Positions 33,237-41,339 of a stretch of 41,794 nt of DNA are shown piece by piece. Below the pieces are notes generated by a model that ran no database searches, had not been told where the DNA came from, and was given only the letters and a program-made list of their open reading frames with translations. Source of the DNA: Phycisphaerales bacterium (lineage in GTDB: Bacteria; Planctomycetota; Phycisphaerae; Phycisphaerales; UBA1924); contig JAJDDE010000043.1 of NCBI GenBank assembly GCA_029260475.1, positions 1 through 41,794 of the forward strand, read 5' to 3'. Position 1 is the first letter of the stretch, and each line of letters begins with the position of its first letter. The translations under genes and the position numbers were made by a program.

Positions 33237-35216
33237 TTAGTGGCCCGCTTCGACGACGCGGCGGATTTCCTGGATGGTCGTCTTACCCTCGCGGATCTTG
33301 TTGAAGCCGTCGTCCATGAGGGAGCGCATGCCGCGGGTGACGCACTCGCGTCGGAACTCGGTGACGTTGGGGTTGCGCGCGATGACGTCCTTGATGTGGT
33401 CGTCCACGACGAGGAGCTCGTAGAGGCCGACGCGACCGCTGTAGCCGGTGGCGCGGCACTTGGGGCAGCCGCCGCCCTCCTGGATCTCACCGGGCCTGAA
33501 ACCCTGCATGTCGGCGAATTCCTGGAGGCTCTCGGTCATTTCGGCCTCGCGGATGCAGTGCTTGCAGATGCGGCGCACGAGGCGCTGGGCGAGCGTTGCG
33601 TTGAGGGCGGCGCCGATGAGGAAGGGCTCGATGCCGATGTTGATGAGGCGGGTGATGGAGCTCGGCGCGTCGTTGGTGTGCAGGGTCGAAAGGACCAGGT
33701 GACCCGTGAGCGAGGCCTGGACCGCGATGGTCGCGGTCTCGAGGTCGCGGATCTCGCCGAGCATGATGACGTCGGGGTCCTGGCGGAGCAGGGCCTTGAG
33801 CGCCTTGGCGAAGGTCATGCCGGCGCGCTCGTGCGTCTGCGTTTGGGTGATGCCGTCGAGGTGGTACTCGACGGGGTCCTCGACGGTGGAGACGTTCTTG
33901 GTCTTCTTGTCCATCTGGCGGAGCGAGGCGTAGAGCGTGGTGGTCTTGCCCGAGCCGGTGGGCCCGGTGACGAGGACGATGCCGTGGGGCTGGGAGACCT
34001 GCGTCTTCCATGTTTCGAGGATGTTCTGGTTGAAGCCGAGGTCGTCGAGGGAGACGTTGATGGACTTGGTGTCGAGGATACGGAGCACGGTCTTCTCGCC
34101 GTTGGGCGTGGGGAGCGTGCTCATGCGGAGGTCGAGCTTGCGGTTGTTCACCGTGCAGCGGATGCGCCCGTCCTGCGGCACGCGGCGCTCGGCGATGTCG
34201 AGGTTCGCCATGATCTTGAGGCGGCTGGTGATGGCGGCGGCCATCTTGGCGGGCGGGTGCATGGACTCGAAGAGGATGCCGTCGATGCGGAAGCGCACCT
34301 TGAGGGACTTCTCGCCCGGCTCGATGTGGATGTCCGAGGCGCCCTCCTTGACGGCGGACTGGATGATGAAGTTCACGTAGCGGATGACGGGTGACTCGGC
34401 GGCCTCGCGCTCGAGGTCCGTCTCCTGCTCCTCGGCCGACTCGTCCACGCGGACGTCGTCCTCGTCGATGTCCGAGAGGATGTCATCGACGTCCACGTCC
34501 TCGTCGGCGCCCTGCTCGAAGGGCTCGAGGGCGGCCTTGATGTCGGAGGAGGGGAGGACGACGACGCGGATGGAGCGTGCCTTGAGGCGCACGCGGGCGT
34601 CGTCGATCGCGAAGACGTCGTCGGGGCGAGGCGTGCCGATGACGACGCGGCTGTCGCCCTCGGTTCGGAGCGGCAGGATCTCGGCGCGCTTGCAGGCCTC
34701 GACGGACATGCGCTGCAGCAGCGCACCGTCGAAGCGCTCGTCGGGGGGCAGGGAGTCGTCGAGGCGCTCGAAGGGGAGGTTGTTGAAGCGCGCGACGCAC
34801 TCGAGGAGCTTGATCTCGTCGGTGCCCTGCTCGAGGAGGATGCCGACCAGGGACATGCCGGGCGACTTCTCGACGATTTTGCGGGCGCTGGCGATGTCGG
34901 CGCCCTCGACGATGCCCTCGCGTTCGAGCATGTCCAGCAGGTCGGTGTCCTGGTGGGCGGCCTCGTTGTCGGCGGTGGGATCGTAGATGGCGCGGGTGGA
35001 GGCGTCGGGCTGCGACGCGATGGGCCCGCTGTTCAGGGGCTCGACGTCGATGGACGCGTCCACCGAGGCATCGACCGAAGCGTCGGTGGATGGCGCGGTG
35101 GGGGTGGCGATCGGAGGCTCGGCGGGCTCGGCTGTGGGCGCGGGCTGGGCGTCCTCGGTGGTCTCATCGGAGATGCCGAGATCGCCCATCATGCCCTTGA
35201 GGTCAAACTTGCCCAT
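33237..35216 (-). CDS. pilB: Type IV pilus assembly ATPase PilB (GspE family)
   Basis: Cytoplasmic extension ATPase of the pilus, 659 residues. It has an N-terminal segment rich in Pro, Ala and Asp with a short ASVDASVDASID repeat (46-57), an MshEN-type domain (about 85-235), an acidic linker (237-270), and the ATPase core: Walker A GPTGSGKTT (418-426), VEDPVEY (445-451), VIMLGEIRD (483-491), STLHTND (510-516). The zinc site Cys551, Cys554, Cys584, Cys587 is complete. The start at 35216 (GGAG about 11 bases upstream) is preferred to the longer reading. As the last gene of pilM-N-O-P-B it is likely the pilus ATPase, while GspE at 25731 serves the T2SS; a swap is possible. Confidence 0.93.
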   Translation of the reverse strand: MGKFDLKGMMGDLGISDETTEDAQPAPTAEPAEPPIATPTAPSTDASVDASVDASIDVEPLNSGPIASQPDASTRAIYDPTADNEAAHQDTDLLDMLEREGIVEGADIASARKIVEKSPGMSLVGILLEQGTDEIKLLECVARFNNLPFERLDDSLPPDERFDGALLQRMSVEACKRAEILPLRTEGDSRVVIGTPRPDDVFAIDDARVRLKARSIRVVVLPSSDIKAALEPFEQGADEDVDVDDILSDIDEDDVRVDESAEEQETDLEREAAESPVIRYVNFIIQSAVKEGASDIHIEPGEKSLKVRFRIDGILFESMHPPAKMAAAITSRLKIMANLDIAERRVPQDGRIRCTVNNRKLDLRMSTLPTPNGEKTVLRILDTKSINVSLDDLGFNQNILETWKTQVSQPHGIVLVTGPTGSGKTTTLYASLRQMDKKTKNVSTVEDPVEYHLDGITQTQTHERAGMTFAKALKALLRQDPDVIMLGEIRDLETATIAVQASLTGHLVLSTLHTNDAPSSITRLINIGIEPFLIGAALNATLAQRLVRRICKHCIREAEMTESLQEFADMQGFRPGEIQEGGGCPKCRATGYSGRVGLYELLVVDDHIKDVIARNPNVTEFRRECVTRGMRSLMDDGFNKIREGKTTIQEIRRVVEAGH

Positions 35217-35253
35217 GTGGCGCCGGCTCCGTGTTGAAGAAAGGTGTTGGGGT

Positions 35254-35916
35254 TCAGTTGCCGCCGACGGTGAGGGTCCAGGAGCGGCCCTCGGCCTCGA
35301 CATCGACCTCGCGCCCGTCGATGCGGGTGACCTTGAACTGGCCCGCGACGGTGTCGCCGACGGCGACGAGCTCGCCCGAGATGTTGGCGATTGGGACGCG
35401 GCCTCGCATGACGGATTGGACGCGGAGGTTGCGCGCCGAGGAGTCGAGGGCGCGCATGCGCTGCTCGTGCGCCTTGCGGAGCCGTTCTGCTTCGCGGTCT
35501 ACTTCGGGCGCGTGGTCCACTTCGGTCTTGGGCGCTGCGCGCCACGTGAAGGGGTTCACCGCGACCATCTGCGGCTCGACCTGGGGGATGATGGCCGAGT
35601 CGTGGAGCGCCTTGATGACCTCCGCGGAGTTGTTGGTGCTCGCGTCGTCGCGGATCGGGTAGTCGATGGAGATATCGACGAGGTTGATCGAGCCCCGGGT
35701 GCCCAGGTGGCGCATGCCCCAGAGGACGGCGCCCGAGACGATGACGAGCGCGACGAGCACGATGGCGCTGGAGCCGGATTTCTTGGGGCCCTCGTCGGTG
35801 AAGCCGTCGAGGTCCGTCGCGCCCGCGCCGATGGGCAGTTGGTGCGCCCCATCCGGTGTGGAGGGTGCGTCGGCGGGGGTGGTGAGATCGTTGTCGTTCA
35901 TGCTGGGGAGTTTCAT
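35254..35916 (-). CDS. Single-TM assembly protein in the PilP/GspC position
   Basis: A 220-residue protein with a cytoplasmic N-terminus, one TM at about residues 49-68 (SAIVLVALVIVSGAVLWGM), a charged helix (EVDREAERLRKAHEQRMRAL) and a C-terminal small beta domain (ISGELVAVGDTVAGQFKVTRIDGREVDVEAEG) like the HR domain of GspC or PilP. Those domains link the inner-membrane platform to the secretin. It overlaps pilO by four bases (ATGA) and precedes pilB, exactly where pilP is expected. It lacks a PilP lipobox, so GspC-like is an equally good name. The assignment is by topology and position. Confidence 0.72.
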   Translation of the reverse strand: MKLPSMNDNDLTTPADAPSTPDGAHQLPIGAGATDLDGFTDEGPKKSGSSAIVLVALVIVSGAVLWGMRHLGTRGSINLVDISIDYPIRDDASTNNSAEVIKALHDSAIIPQVEPQMVAVNPFTWRAAPKTEVDHAPEVDREAERLRKAHEQRMRALDSSARNLRVQSVMRGRVPIANISGELVAVGDTVAGQFKVTRIDGREVDVEAEGRSWTLTVGGN

Positions 35917-36482
35917 TCGGGCACCTCCGCGACGCTGGTGGACTTCGCGCCCTCGGGCTCGAAGTAGATGGAGAGGGTGAACTCTGCGGTCATTTCGCCC
36001 TCGTCGTCCCGGTCACCGTTGATCTCGAGGTCGAGCATCCGGGTGATCCGGTCGAGTTTTTCGACCTGGAGCAGGAAGACGTAGAAGTCGTCGAAGTCGC
36101 CCTGGATCTCCATCTCCAGCGGCTGCTCCATGTAGTTGGCCGAGGGGACGGGTTCCCCCCGTTTGACGCGGTGGAGGTCGAGCTTCTGCTTGCGCGCGAG
36201 CTCGGCGACCTGCTCGAAGACGACCTCGACCTCCTTGTTGCCCGGGAGGCGGGATTCGACGAGCTCGATGGAGCGCGCGATCTCGAGGTTCTGCTCCTCG
36301 AGGTCCTGCGTCTGGGCGGTGGCCTCGTCGAGCTTCTCGAGCATGAGCTGCTTGTGCTCGATCTCTTTCTTGGCCTCGCTGATCTCGCGGTTCTGTGGCT
36401 TGAAGACGAGCCAGTAGGACGCGGCGGGCATCGCGATGAGGATGATGAGGAAGAGGAGTTCTCTGAGTCCGAACTTGATCAT
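35913..36482 (-). CDS. pilO: Type IV pilus assembly protein PilO
   Basis: A 189-residue bitopic inner-membrane protein. The short cytoplasmic N-terminus and TM (about 8-27, LLFLIILIAMPAASYWLVF) are followed by a coiled coil (about 32-80, with many Glu/Lys) and a ferredoxin-like domain with the PilO-typical FYVFLLQVEKLDRITRMLDL. PilO pairs with PilN to align the cytoplasmic ATPase complex with the outer secretin. It starts 4 bases after pilN and overlaps the next gene by ATGA. Confidence 0.9.
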   Translation of the reverse strand: MIKFGLRELLFLIILIAMPAASYWLVFKPQNREISEAKKEIEHKQLMLEKLDEATAQTQDLEEQNLEIARSIELVESRLPGNKEVEVVFEQVAELARKQKLDLHRVKRGEPVPSANYMEQPLEMEIQGDFDDFYVFLLQVEKLDRITRMLDLEINGDRDDEGEMTAEFTLSIYFEPEGAKSTSVAEVPE

Positions 36483-36485
36483 GGC

Positions 36486-37304
36486 TCAGCCTTCCTGCTC
36501 GTCAGGTGTGATGAGGTCCAGGAAGTCCATGAGCTTCTCGGCGGCGGGCGCCTTGGAGTCTTCCTTGAGGCGGGGTCGCTGGATGGGATCGATGTTGCGC
36601 GCGTCGATGTCGGCGCGGACGGTCGCTTCGATGCGGAACTTGAACGCCTCGGTGTCGCGGTACTTGGTGCCCTCGGAGAAGACCAGTTCGACGTGGGAGA
36701 GCAGGCTGCACTCCTGGAGGGCAGCGAGGTACTGGGCGACGTCGCGGTGCGCGGGGGTCACGCCGACCAGGATGAGCTGTGTGGTGAACTGCGGGGCGAG
36801 GACCTTGGGGGCGTCCTCTTCTGCCTTCTTGTCCTTCTCGTTCTTGGAGAAGCTGCTGCTGCCGCGCTTGCTGCGCTTCACGCGGGGCTTGTCCACGCGA
36901 TCGGACTCGAGGGTGAACTCAATGAGTCCCATCTGGTCGGGCATGCGGTTGATGATCTCGGCGAGGAGGATCGAGCGGGGGACCTTCTCGATTAGCGAGG
37001 TCGTGAGCTGCGCCTTGTGCTCGTTCTCGGCCTTCTGCTCCTCGAGCTTCTTGAGGAGCTCGATGTCCTGGGCGGCCTGCGTGTAGCGGACGTTGATCGC
37101 CTGCTGGTAGTCCTTGACGTCGTTCCACTGGCGGTTGGTGACGAGGAAGGCGCCGACGACGCCCAGGGTGACGAGGATGAAGAGCGAGACCGAGAGCACG
37201 TTGGTGCGAAGCTCGTTGCGGCGCTGGATGTAGTCTTCCGGGAGGAAGCTGGCATCCCCGACGCGTGGTCCGTCTTTCTTGGATTTAAAGTCGAGCTTGA
37301 TCAT
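36486..37304 (-). CDS. pilN: Type IV pilus assembly protein PilN-like
   Basis: A 272-residue bitopic membrane protein. The cytoplasmic N-terminus (MIKLDFKSKKDGPRVG, FLPEDY) corresponds to the INLLP-type PilM-binding segment of PilN, here with FLPEDY at 20-25. TM at about 37-56, then a coiled coil (about 60-95) and a ferredoxin-like domain. A Lys/Ser/Glu-rich insert (about 143-165) is unusual. The start at 37304 removes a spurious N-terminus read from the pilM spacer. It follows pilM by 47 bases and precedes pilO by 3. Confidence 0.85.
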   Translation of the reverse strand: MIKLDFKSKKDGPRVGDASFLPEDYIQRRNELRTNVLSVSLFILVTLGVVGAFLVTNRQWNDVKDYQQAINVRYTQAAQDIELLKKLEEQKAENEHKAQLTTSLIEKVPRSILLAEIINRMPDQMGLIEFTLESDRVDKPRVKRSKRGSSSFSKNEKDKKAEEDAPKVLAPQFTTQLILVGVTPAHRDVAQYLAALQECSLLSHVELVFSEGTKYRDTEAFKFRIEATVRADIDARNIDPIQRPRLKEDSKAPAAEKLMDFLDLITPDEQEG

Positions 37305-37351
37305 CGTCGGCTCCGTCGGTGTTGATCCGTCTGGTCTGTGTTGTGCGTGAT

Positions 37352-38383
37352 TCAGATGTCGGTGGGCGCGAGGCAGAGCCCAAGGGGAACGGCCCAGCCG
37401 GGTTTGGGGTCTTCGGCGCTGGGGGCGCCGCTGCCGGGCTTCTTGGCCCACGGGTAGTTCGAGAGGGGGTCGGCGGCGCGGGCGGGGAGGCGCAGCCGGC
37501 GGGCGAGGTCGGCGCACAGGGCGTCGTTGGTGGAGAGCCCGCCCACGAAGACCGCGGCCTTCACCGGAGCGTCCGCGCGGACCGCGGCGCAGTACCGGAC
37601 GAGCTGGCCCAGTTCCTCGGCGACGTCATCGAGCTCGCTGCTCGTCATCATGCTGGCGGCGGGCGCCATGGTGGTCGGGACGCCGCCGGTTCCGGTCGCC
37701 GCGAGCTCTTGAGGCTGGGACACGTGGTGCAGGTCGGCTTGCATGGTGCGGGAGGCGACGAACTGGCCCGACTTGGTCACGACGGCACGCACGCCCGAGG
37801 CGCCCAGATCGAGGAAGAGCGTCGAGGCGTCCTCCGCGTCGTCCTGACAGGGGCGCATGGCGCGGGCGAGGGCGGCGTGCTCGCAGTGGACACCGACGGT
37901 GTCGAGGCCGACCTTCTTGAGCGCGCGCATGTGCTCGCGCACGATGGCCCGGGGGATCGCGAAGCAGAGGGTCTCGGTGGTCTTGGCGCCGTTGCGGACG
38001 ACCTCGCTGACCTCTTCGTGGCGCATGACGAGCGTGTTGGGCTCCAGTCCCGTCGCGCTGCGGAGCTTCTCGTTCAGGAGGTCCGTGGTGCTGATGCCGG
38101 GGGTTTTGGAGAGCGAGATGTTCTCAACGATCGTGCGGCAAGCGGAGATGGCGCAGGAGGCGCGCTTGCCGTGGAATCTGCCCTGCTTCAGGAGTTCGGG
38201 GAGGTGCTCGAACTGCCAGCGGAGACGGGCCCCGGGGTCCTGACGGATCTCGGGGGGCGTTTCGAGGGCGGCGGCGCTGTCCACACTTTGGCCTCCGGCG
38301 TGGAGCTGGAGCGCCTTCATCGAATGGGTGCCGAAATCGACACCGATAGGCGGACGTTGTTGTCGGACGAAGGGCAGGCCCAT
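37352..38383 (-). CDS. pilM: Type IV pilus assembly protein PilM-like, actin-fold
   Basis: Cytoplasmic actin-like protein that binds PilN and couples the ATPases to the inner-membrane ring. The 343-residue protein has the phosphate-1 motif GVDFGTHSMKALQL (14-27), phosphate-2 LFLDLGASGVRAVV and an adenosine motif AVFVGGLSTN, matching PilM/FtsA-type fold elements. A Met/Ser/Thr-rich insert (TMAPAASMMTSSELDD) is present before the last domain. It heads the pilM-N-O-P-B run. Its RBS (GGGAG) can pair with an upstream ACTCCC, see the separate entry. Confidence 0.87.
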   Translation of the reverse strand: MGLPFVRQQRPPIGVDFGTHSMKALQLHAGGQSVDSAAALETPPEIRQDPGARLRWQFEHLPELLKQGRFHGKRASCAISACRTIVENISLSKTPGISTTDLLNEKLRSATGLEPNTLVMRHEEVSEVVRNGAKTTETLCFAIPRAIVREHMRALKKVGLDTVGVHCEHAALARAMRPCQDDAEDASTLFLDLGASGVRAVVTKSGQFVASRTMQADLHHVSQPQELAATGTGGVPTTMAPAASMMTSSELDDVAEELGQLVRYCAAVRADAPVKAAVFVGGLSTNDALCADLARRLRLPARAADPLSNYPWAKKPGSGAPSAEDPKPGWAVPLGLCLAPTDI

Positions 38384-38384
38384 G

Positions 38385-38435
38385 GATCACTCCCGTTGCG
38401 CGCGCCGACTGGTGGCGTTGCGTGGGAGTTGGATC
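38385..38435 (-). promoter_or_regulatory. Stem that can hide the pilM ribosome binding site
   Basis: On the minus strand, GATC-CA-ACTCCC (38435-38424) is complementary to GGGAGTGATC (38394-38385), which contains the pilM Shine-Dalgarno GGGAG just before ATG 38383. The stem has 10 pairs with a 2-base bulge and a loop of about 29 bases. It could limit translation of the pilM-N-O-P-B run. Confidence 0.45.
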
Positions 38436-38546
38436 GGCGGGTCGGGGGCGGGCGGTCACCCTCTGGTGGGGAGGGAGACTGCGGAGCGGTCCCGGAGGTC
38501 GCCCAGACGTCAGGGTCGGCGCGTGGAGCGGGTTCCCGGACGTTGG

Positions 38547-39278
38547 CTAGATCGTGCGGGCCAGCGAGGCCAGGGTGTTGAGGGCGCCCTCGAGGTCCCA
38601 CCGTTGGTGTTCGCGGTCGCCCGTGTAGTTGGAGATCACGCGGAGTTCGAGGACGGGGCGGGCCGGTGCGAGGCGCTTGGCGGTGAAGGCAACAGCGGCG
38701 CCCTCCATCGCCTCGCAGGCGGCCCCGGTGCGCTGCTGGATGGCGTGGGCGTGGGCGTCGGTGCCCGAGCAGGTGCTGACGGTTGCGACGGGGGCGGCGG
38801 TGTGGGGGGGGAGAACGCTCGCGTCGATGGCGTCCAGATCGGTATCGATGGCGATGCCGGGTAGAGAAGGATGGGGCGGGAATCCCATCTTGGCGAGGTC
38901 CGTGAAGGCGTTGTCTGTGATCAGGCCCTCGTCCGCGTAGACGCAGCGCGTCGCGAGGACGATGTCGGTGGTGCTGAGGTCGGAGTCGGGGAGTGCGCCG
39001 GCGACGCCGAGGGAGAGGATGCCCGCGTGCTGAGCCGGGTCGTAGGTGTGGGCGACGGCGCCGGCGGCGTTGGCCTTGCCGACGCCCGTCACAAGGAGGT
39101 GGAGACGGTGGTCGAGGGGGATGGGGGACCAGGGGACGTGCTGGGCCCGCTGGAGGTGCTCGGTGTGGTCCGTGTCCGACAGCGCGCTCGCGATGGCCCG
39201 GGCCTCGGCAGGGGCGGCGACCGCGATGAGCCAGGGCTGGTCGTTGGGGCCCGGGCGGAGGGCGTGGCGGGTGGTCAT
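38547..39278 (-). CDS. mqnB: Futalosine hydrolase (menaquinone biosynthesis), MTA/SAH nucleosidase-like
   Basis: Predicted nucleoside phosphorylase-fold hydrolase of 243 residues. It probably cleaves futalosine to dehypoxanthinylfutalosine in the Mqn menaquinone pathway. Features of MqnB are VTGVGKANAAGAV (63-75), LSLGVAGALP (89-97), CVYADEGL (112-119), STCSG (168-172), CEAMEGAAVAF (188-198, with the ribose-binding ME motif) and RVISNYTGDREHQRWDL (213-229). A 5'-methylthioadenosine/SAH nucleosidase is the main alternative, but YADEG and STCSG favour MqnB. Start ATG 39278 has no strong RBS. It is divergent from ribF; the long upstream ORF reading is antisense to other genes. Confidence 0.85.
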   Translation of the reverse strand: MTTRHALRPGPNDQPWLIAVAAPAEARAIASALSDTDHTEHLQRAQHVPWSPIPLDHRLHLLVTGVGKANAAGAVAHTYDPAQHAGILSLGVAGALPDSDLSTTDIVLATRCVYADEGLITDNAFTDLAKMGFPPHPSLPGIAIDTDLDAIDASVLPPHTAAPVATVSTCSGTDAHAHAIQQRTGAACEAMEGAAVAFTAKRLAPARPVLELRVISNYTGDREHQRWDLEGALNTLASLARTI

Positions 39279-39342
39279 TGGCGCATCGTCGTGGTTCGGG
39301 GTGTTTCTGGCAACGCCAGTCCGCTGGGCGTACCCTCGGGCG

Positions 39343-40275
39343 ATGGCGGGCGTTGCGCTGAGTGTCGGGAACTTCGATGGTGTCCATCTCGGGCACGCGG
39401 CTCTCGTGCGCACGGCGCGCGAAGCGGTCGGTGCCGATGGGCGCGTCGTGGTGATGGCCTTCGACCCGCACCCGCGCACCGTGCTCCCCCCCCGGAAGGA
39501 CGGGGCCGGTGCCCCGGCGCGGCTGACGACGTTCGAGCACCGGCGCGAGCTGCTCCTCGGGCTCGGTGCCGATGAGGTGGAGCGACTGGTCCCGACGGAG
39601 GAACTCCTCGGGCGGTCCCCTGAGGCGTTCGTGGACGGCTGCCTGCGGCGCCACGAGGTGAGTGTCTTCGTCGAGGGGCCGGACTTCAGTTTCGGTAAGG
39701 GGCGCGCTGGGGATGTCGGAGTGCTGCGAGCGCTGGGCGCGTCGCGTGGGTTCGATGTGCGCGTGGTCGAGCCGGTGGAGGCGGGGCTGTGCGACCAGAC
39801 GGTGGTGACGTGCTCGAGCACGCGCGTGCGCTGGTTGCTGGGTCTTGGGCGCGTGGAGGACGCGGCCCGCGTGCTCGGGCGGGCGTACGAGGTGCGCGGC
39901 GAGGTGGTGCGCGGCGAGCGGCGAGGGCGGGTGATCGGTTTCCCGACCGCGAACGTGCGCACGGAGCAGGTGATCCCGAAGGACGGCGTGTACGCGGGCG
40001 TCGCGTCGATCGAGGGTATGTGCGAGGGCGTGCCGGCGGCGGTGCACGTCGGGCCTCGCGGCACGTTCGATGCGCCAGAGCGCACGGTGGAGGCCCACCT
40101 GATCGGCTGGTCTCCGGGCGAGGGCACCGAGGCGTACGGCTGCCCGATCCGCGTGGAGCTGCGGAGATGGGTGCGCGGGAACGTGAAATTCGAATCGGTC
40201 GGCGTGCTCGTGGAGCAGCTGGGCCGGGATGTGCAACGGAGTGGCGCGTTGGTCGCGCAGGGAGCGCGATCGTGA
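39343..40275 (+). CDS. ribF: Bifunctional riboflavin kinase / FAD synthetase
   Basis: Makes FMN from riboflavin and FAD from FMN. The 310-residue length is typical. The N-terminal FAD synthetase domain has GNFDGVHLGH (9-18), AFDPHPRTV, FSFGKGRAGD and SSTRVR. The C-terminal kinase domain has GRVIGFPTANV and PKDGVYAGVA, with a conserved VELRRWVRGNVKFES end. The start at 39343 matches the family N-terminus; the longer reading from 39046 runs over the divergent mqnB gene. It overlaps the next gene by GTGA, forming a ribF-nrnA-methylase unit. Confidence 0.95.
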   Translation: MAGVALSVGNFDGVHLGHAALVRTAREAVGADGRVVVMAFDPHPRTVLPPRKDGAGAPARLTTFEHRRELLLGLGADEVERLVPTEELLGRSPEAFVDGCLRRHEVSVFVEGPDFSFGKGRAGDVGVLRALGASRGFDVRVVEPVEAGLCDQTVVTCSSTRVRWLLGLGRVEDAARVLGRAYEVRGEVVRGERRGRVIGFPTANVRTEQVIPKDGVYAGVASIEGMCEGVPAAVHVGPRGTFDAPERTVEAHLIGWSPGEGTEAYGCPIRVELRRWVRGNVKFESVGVLVEQLGRDVQRSGALVAQGARS

Positions 40276-41339
40276 GCGAAACAAAGACGTATGAGAGCAA
40301 CACCACGCTGGAGGCGATCGCGCAGGACCTGCGATCGGTCGGAGACGGGACGGTGGTGATCACCACGCACAGCAAGCCGGACGGCGATGCGCTGGGTTCC
40401 ACGCTGAGCCTGCACCGCGCGTTGCGCTCGATAGGGGTTGCGAGCGTGGTGGTGTACCTGGGCTACTTCCCCGAGCGTTTCGAGTACGTGGTGCGCGCGG
40501 ACGACGACGTGCTGTACGACACGGACGAGTCGGGCTCGGTCTTCGAGGACGAACGGTGCGCCGGCGCGTGCCGCGTGGTGATCTGCGATACGGGGGCCCG
40601 CCAGCAGGTGCGCTCGGCGCTCGGGTACTTGGAGGGTAAAGCGGCGATCACGACGATCGTTGACCATCATCGCTCGGGGGATTCGGACCTGGCGGCGCAT
40701 CGGCACGTGGATATCACGGCGGCCGCGGCTTGTGTGAGTCTGGCGGAGCTGTGTGCGCACATCGTGGGCGCGAAGGACGCGAGCGGGTTGACGGAGCCGA
40801 TCGCCGAGCCGCTGTACCTGGGCATCGGGACGGACACGGGCTGGTTCCGGCACACGAACACGGACCCGCGCACGCTGCGGACGGCGGCGAGCCTGCTCGA
40901 GAGCGGCGTGGACGCGGACCGGCTGGTGCGGATGAGCGAGTATGGGGACCCGCCGGGACGTGTGGAGCTGCTCAGGCGTGCGCTCAACGGGACGCGCCTG
41001 TTCTGCGACAACCGGGCGGCGATCATGAAGCTGCACATGATCGATCTGGAGGCGGCGGGCATCGAGGCGGGGGACACGGGCGGGCTCGTGGACGTGGTGC
41101 GCAGCGTGCGCACGGTGGAGGTCGTCGCGCTCTTGGTGGAGATCAGCGATGCGCGCGTGAAGGTGTCGATGCGCTCCAAGGGCGGGGACCACGCGGTGAA
41201 CGTGGCGGCGATCGCCAACGCGATGGGCGGGGGCGGGCACTTCCACGCGGCGGGCGCGCGCGTGGACGGTGATCTGGCCTACGCGGACCACCTCGTGGAG
41301 CGGATGCTGACGGACGCGATCGAGAGCGGGGCGTCGTGA
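40272..41339 (+). CDS. nrnA: DHH/DHHA1 phosphoesterase, NrnA-like oligoribonuclease
   Basis: Predicted cytoplasmic phosphoesterase of 355 residues. It probably degrades short oligonucleotides (nanoRNA) and 3'-phosphoadenosine 5'-phosphate. Mn-binding motifs are HSKPDGDALGS (His33, Asp37, Asp39), CDTGAR (Asp106), VDHHRSGDSD (Asp131, His132, His133) and GIGTDTGWFRHTNT. The C-terminal DHHA1 domain has the AMGGGGHFHAAGA substrate-binding loop. The start is GTG at 40272, overlapping the ribF stop. A ribF neighbour is common for this family in bacteria where it lies next to truB/rbfA genes. The stop overlaps the next gene by GTGA. Confidence 0.92.
   Translation: MSETKTYESNTTLEAIAQDLRSVGDGTVVITTHSKPDGDALGSTLSLHRALRSIGVASVVVYLGYFPERFEYVVRADDDVLYDTDESGSVFEDERCAGACRVVICDTGARQQVRSALGYLEGKAAITTIVDHHRSGDSDLAAHRHVDITAAAACVSLAELCAHIVGAKDASGLTEPIAEPLYLGIGTDTGWFRHTNTDPRTLRTAASLLESGVDADRLVRMSEYGDPPGRVELLRRALNGTRLFCDNRAAIMKLHMIDLEAAGIEAGDTGGLVDVVRSVRTVEVVALLVEISDARVKVSMRSKGGDHAVNVAAIANAMGGGGHFHAAGARVDGDLAYADHLVERMLTDAIESGAS

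Noticed and set aside
39279-41291. Long N-terminal extension of the futalosine hydrolase reading on the minus strand
   Set aside because: It is antisense to ribF and nrnA and Arg/His/Pro-rich; the enzyme family begins at about 39278.
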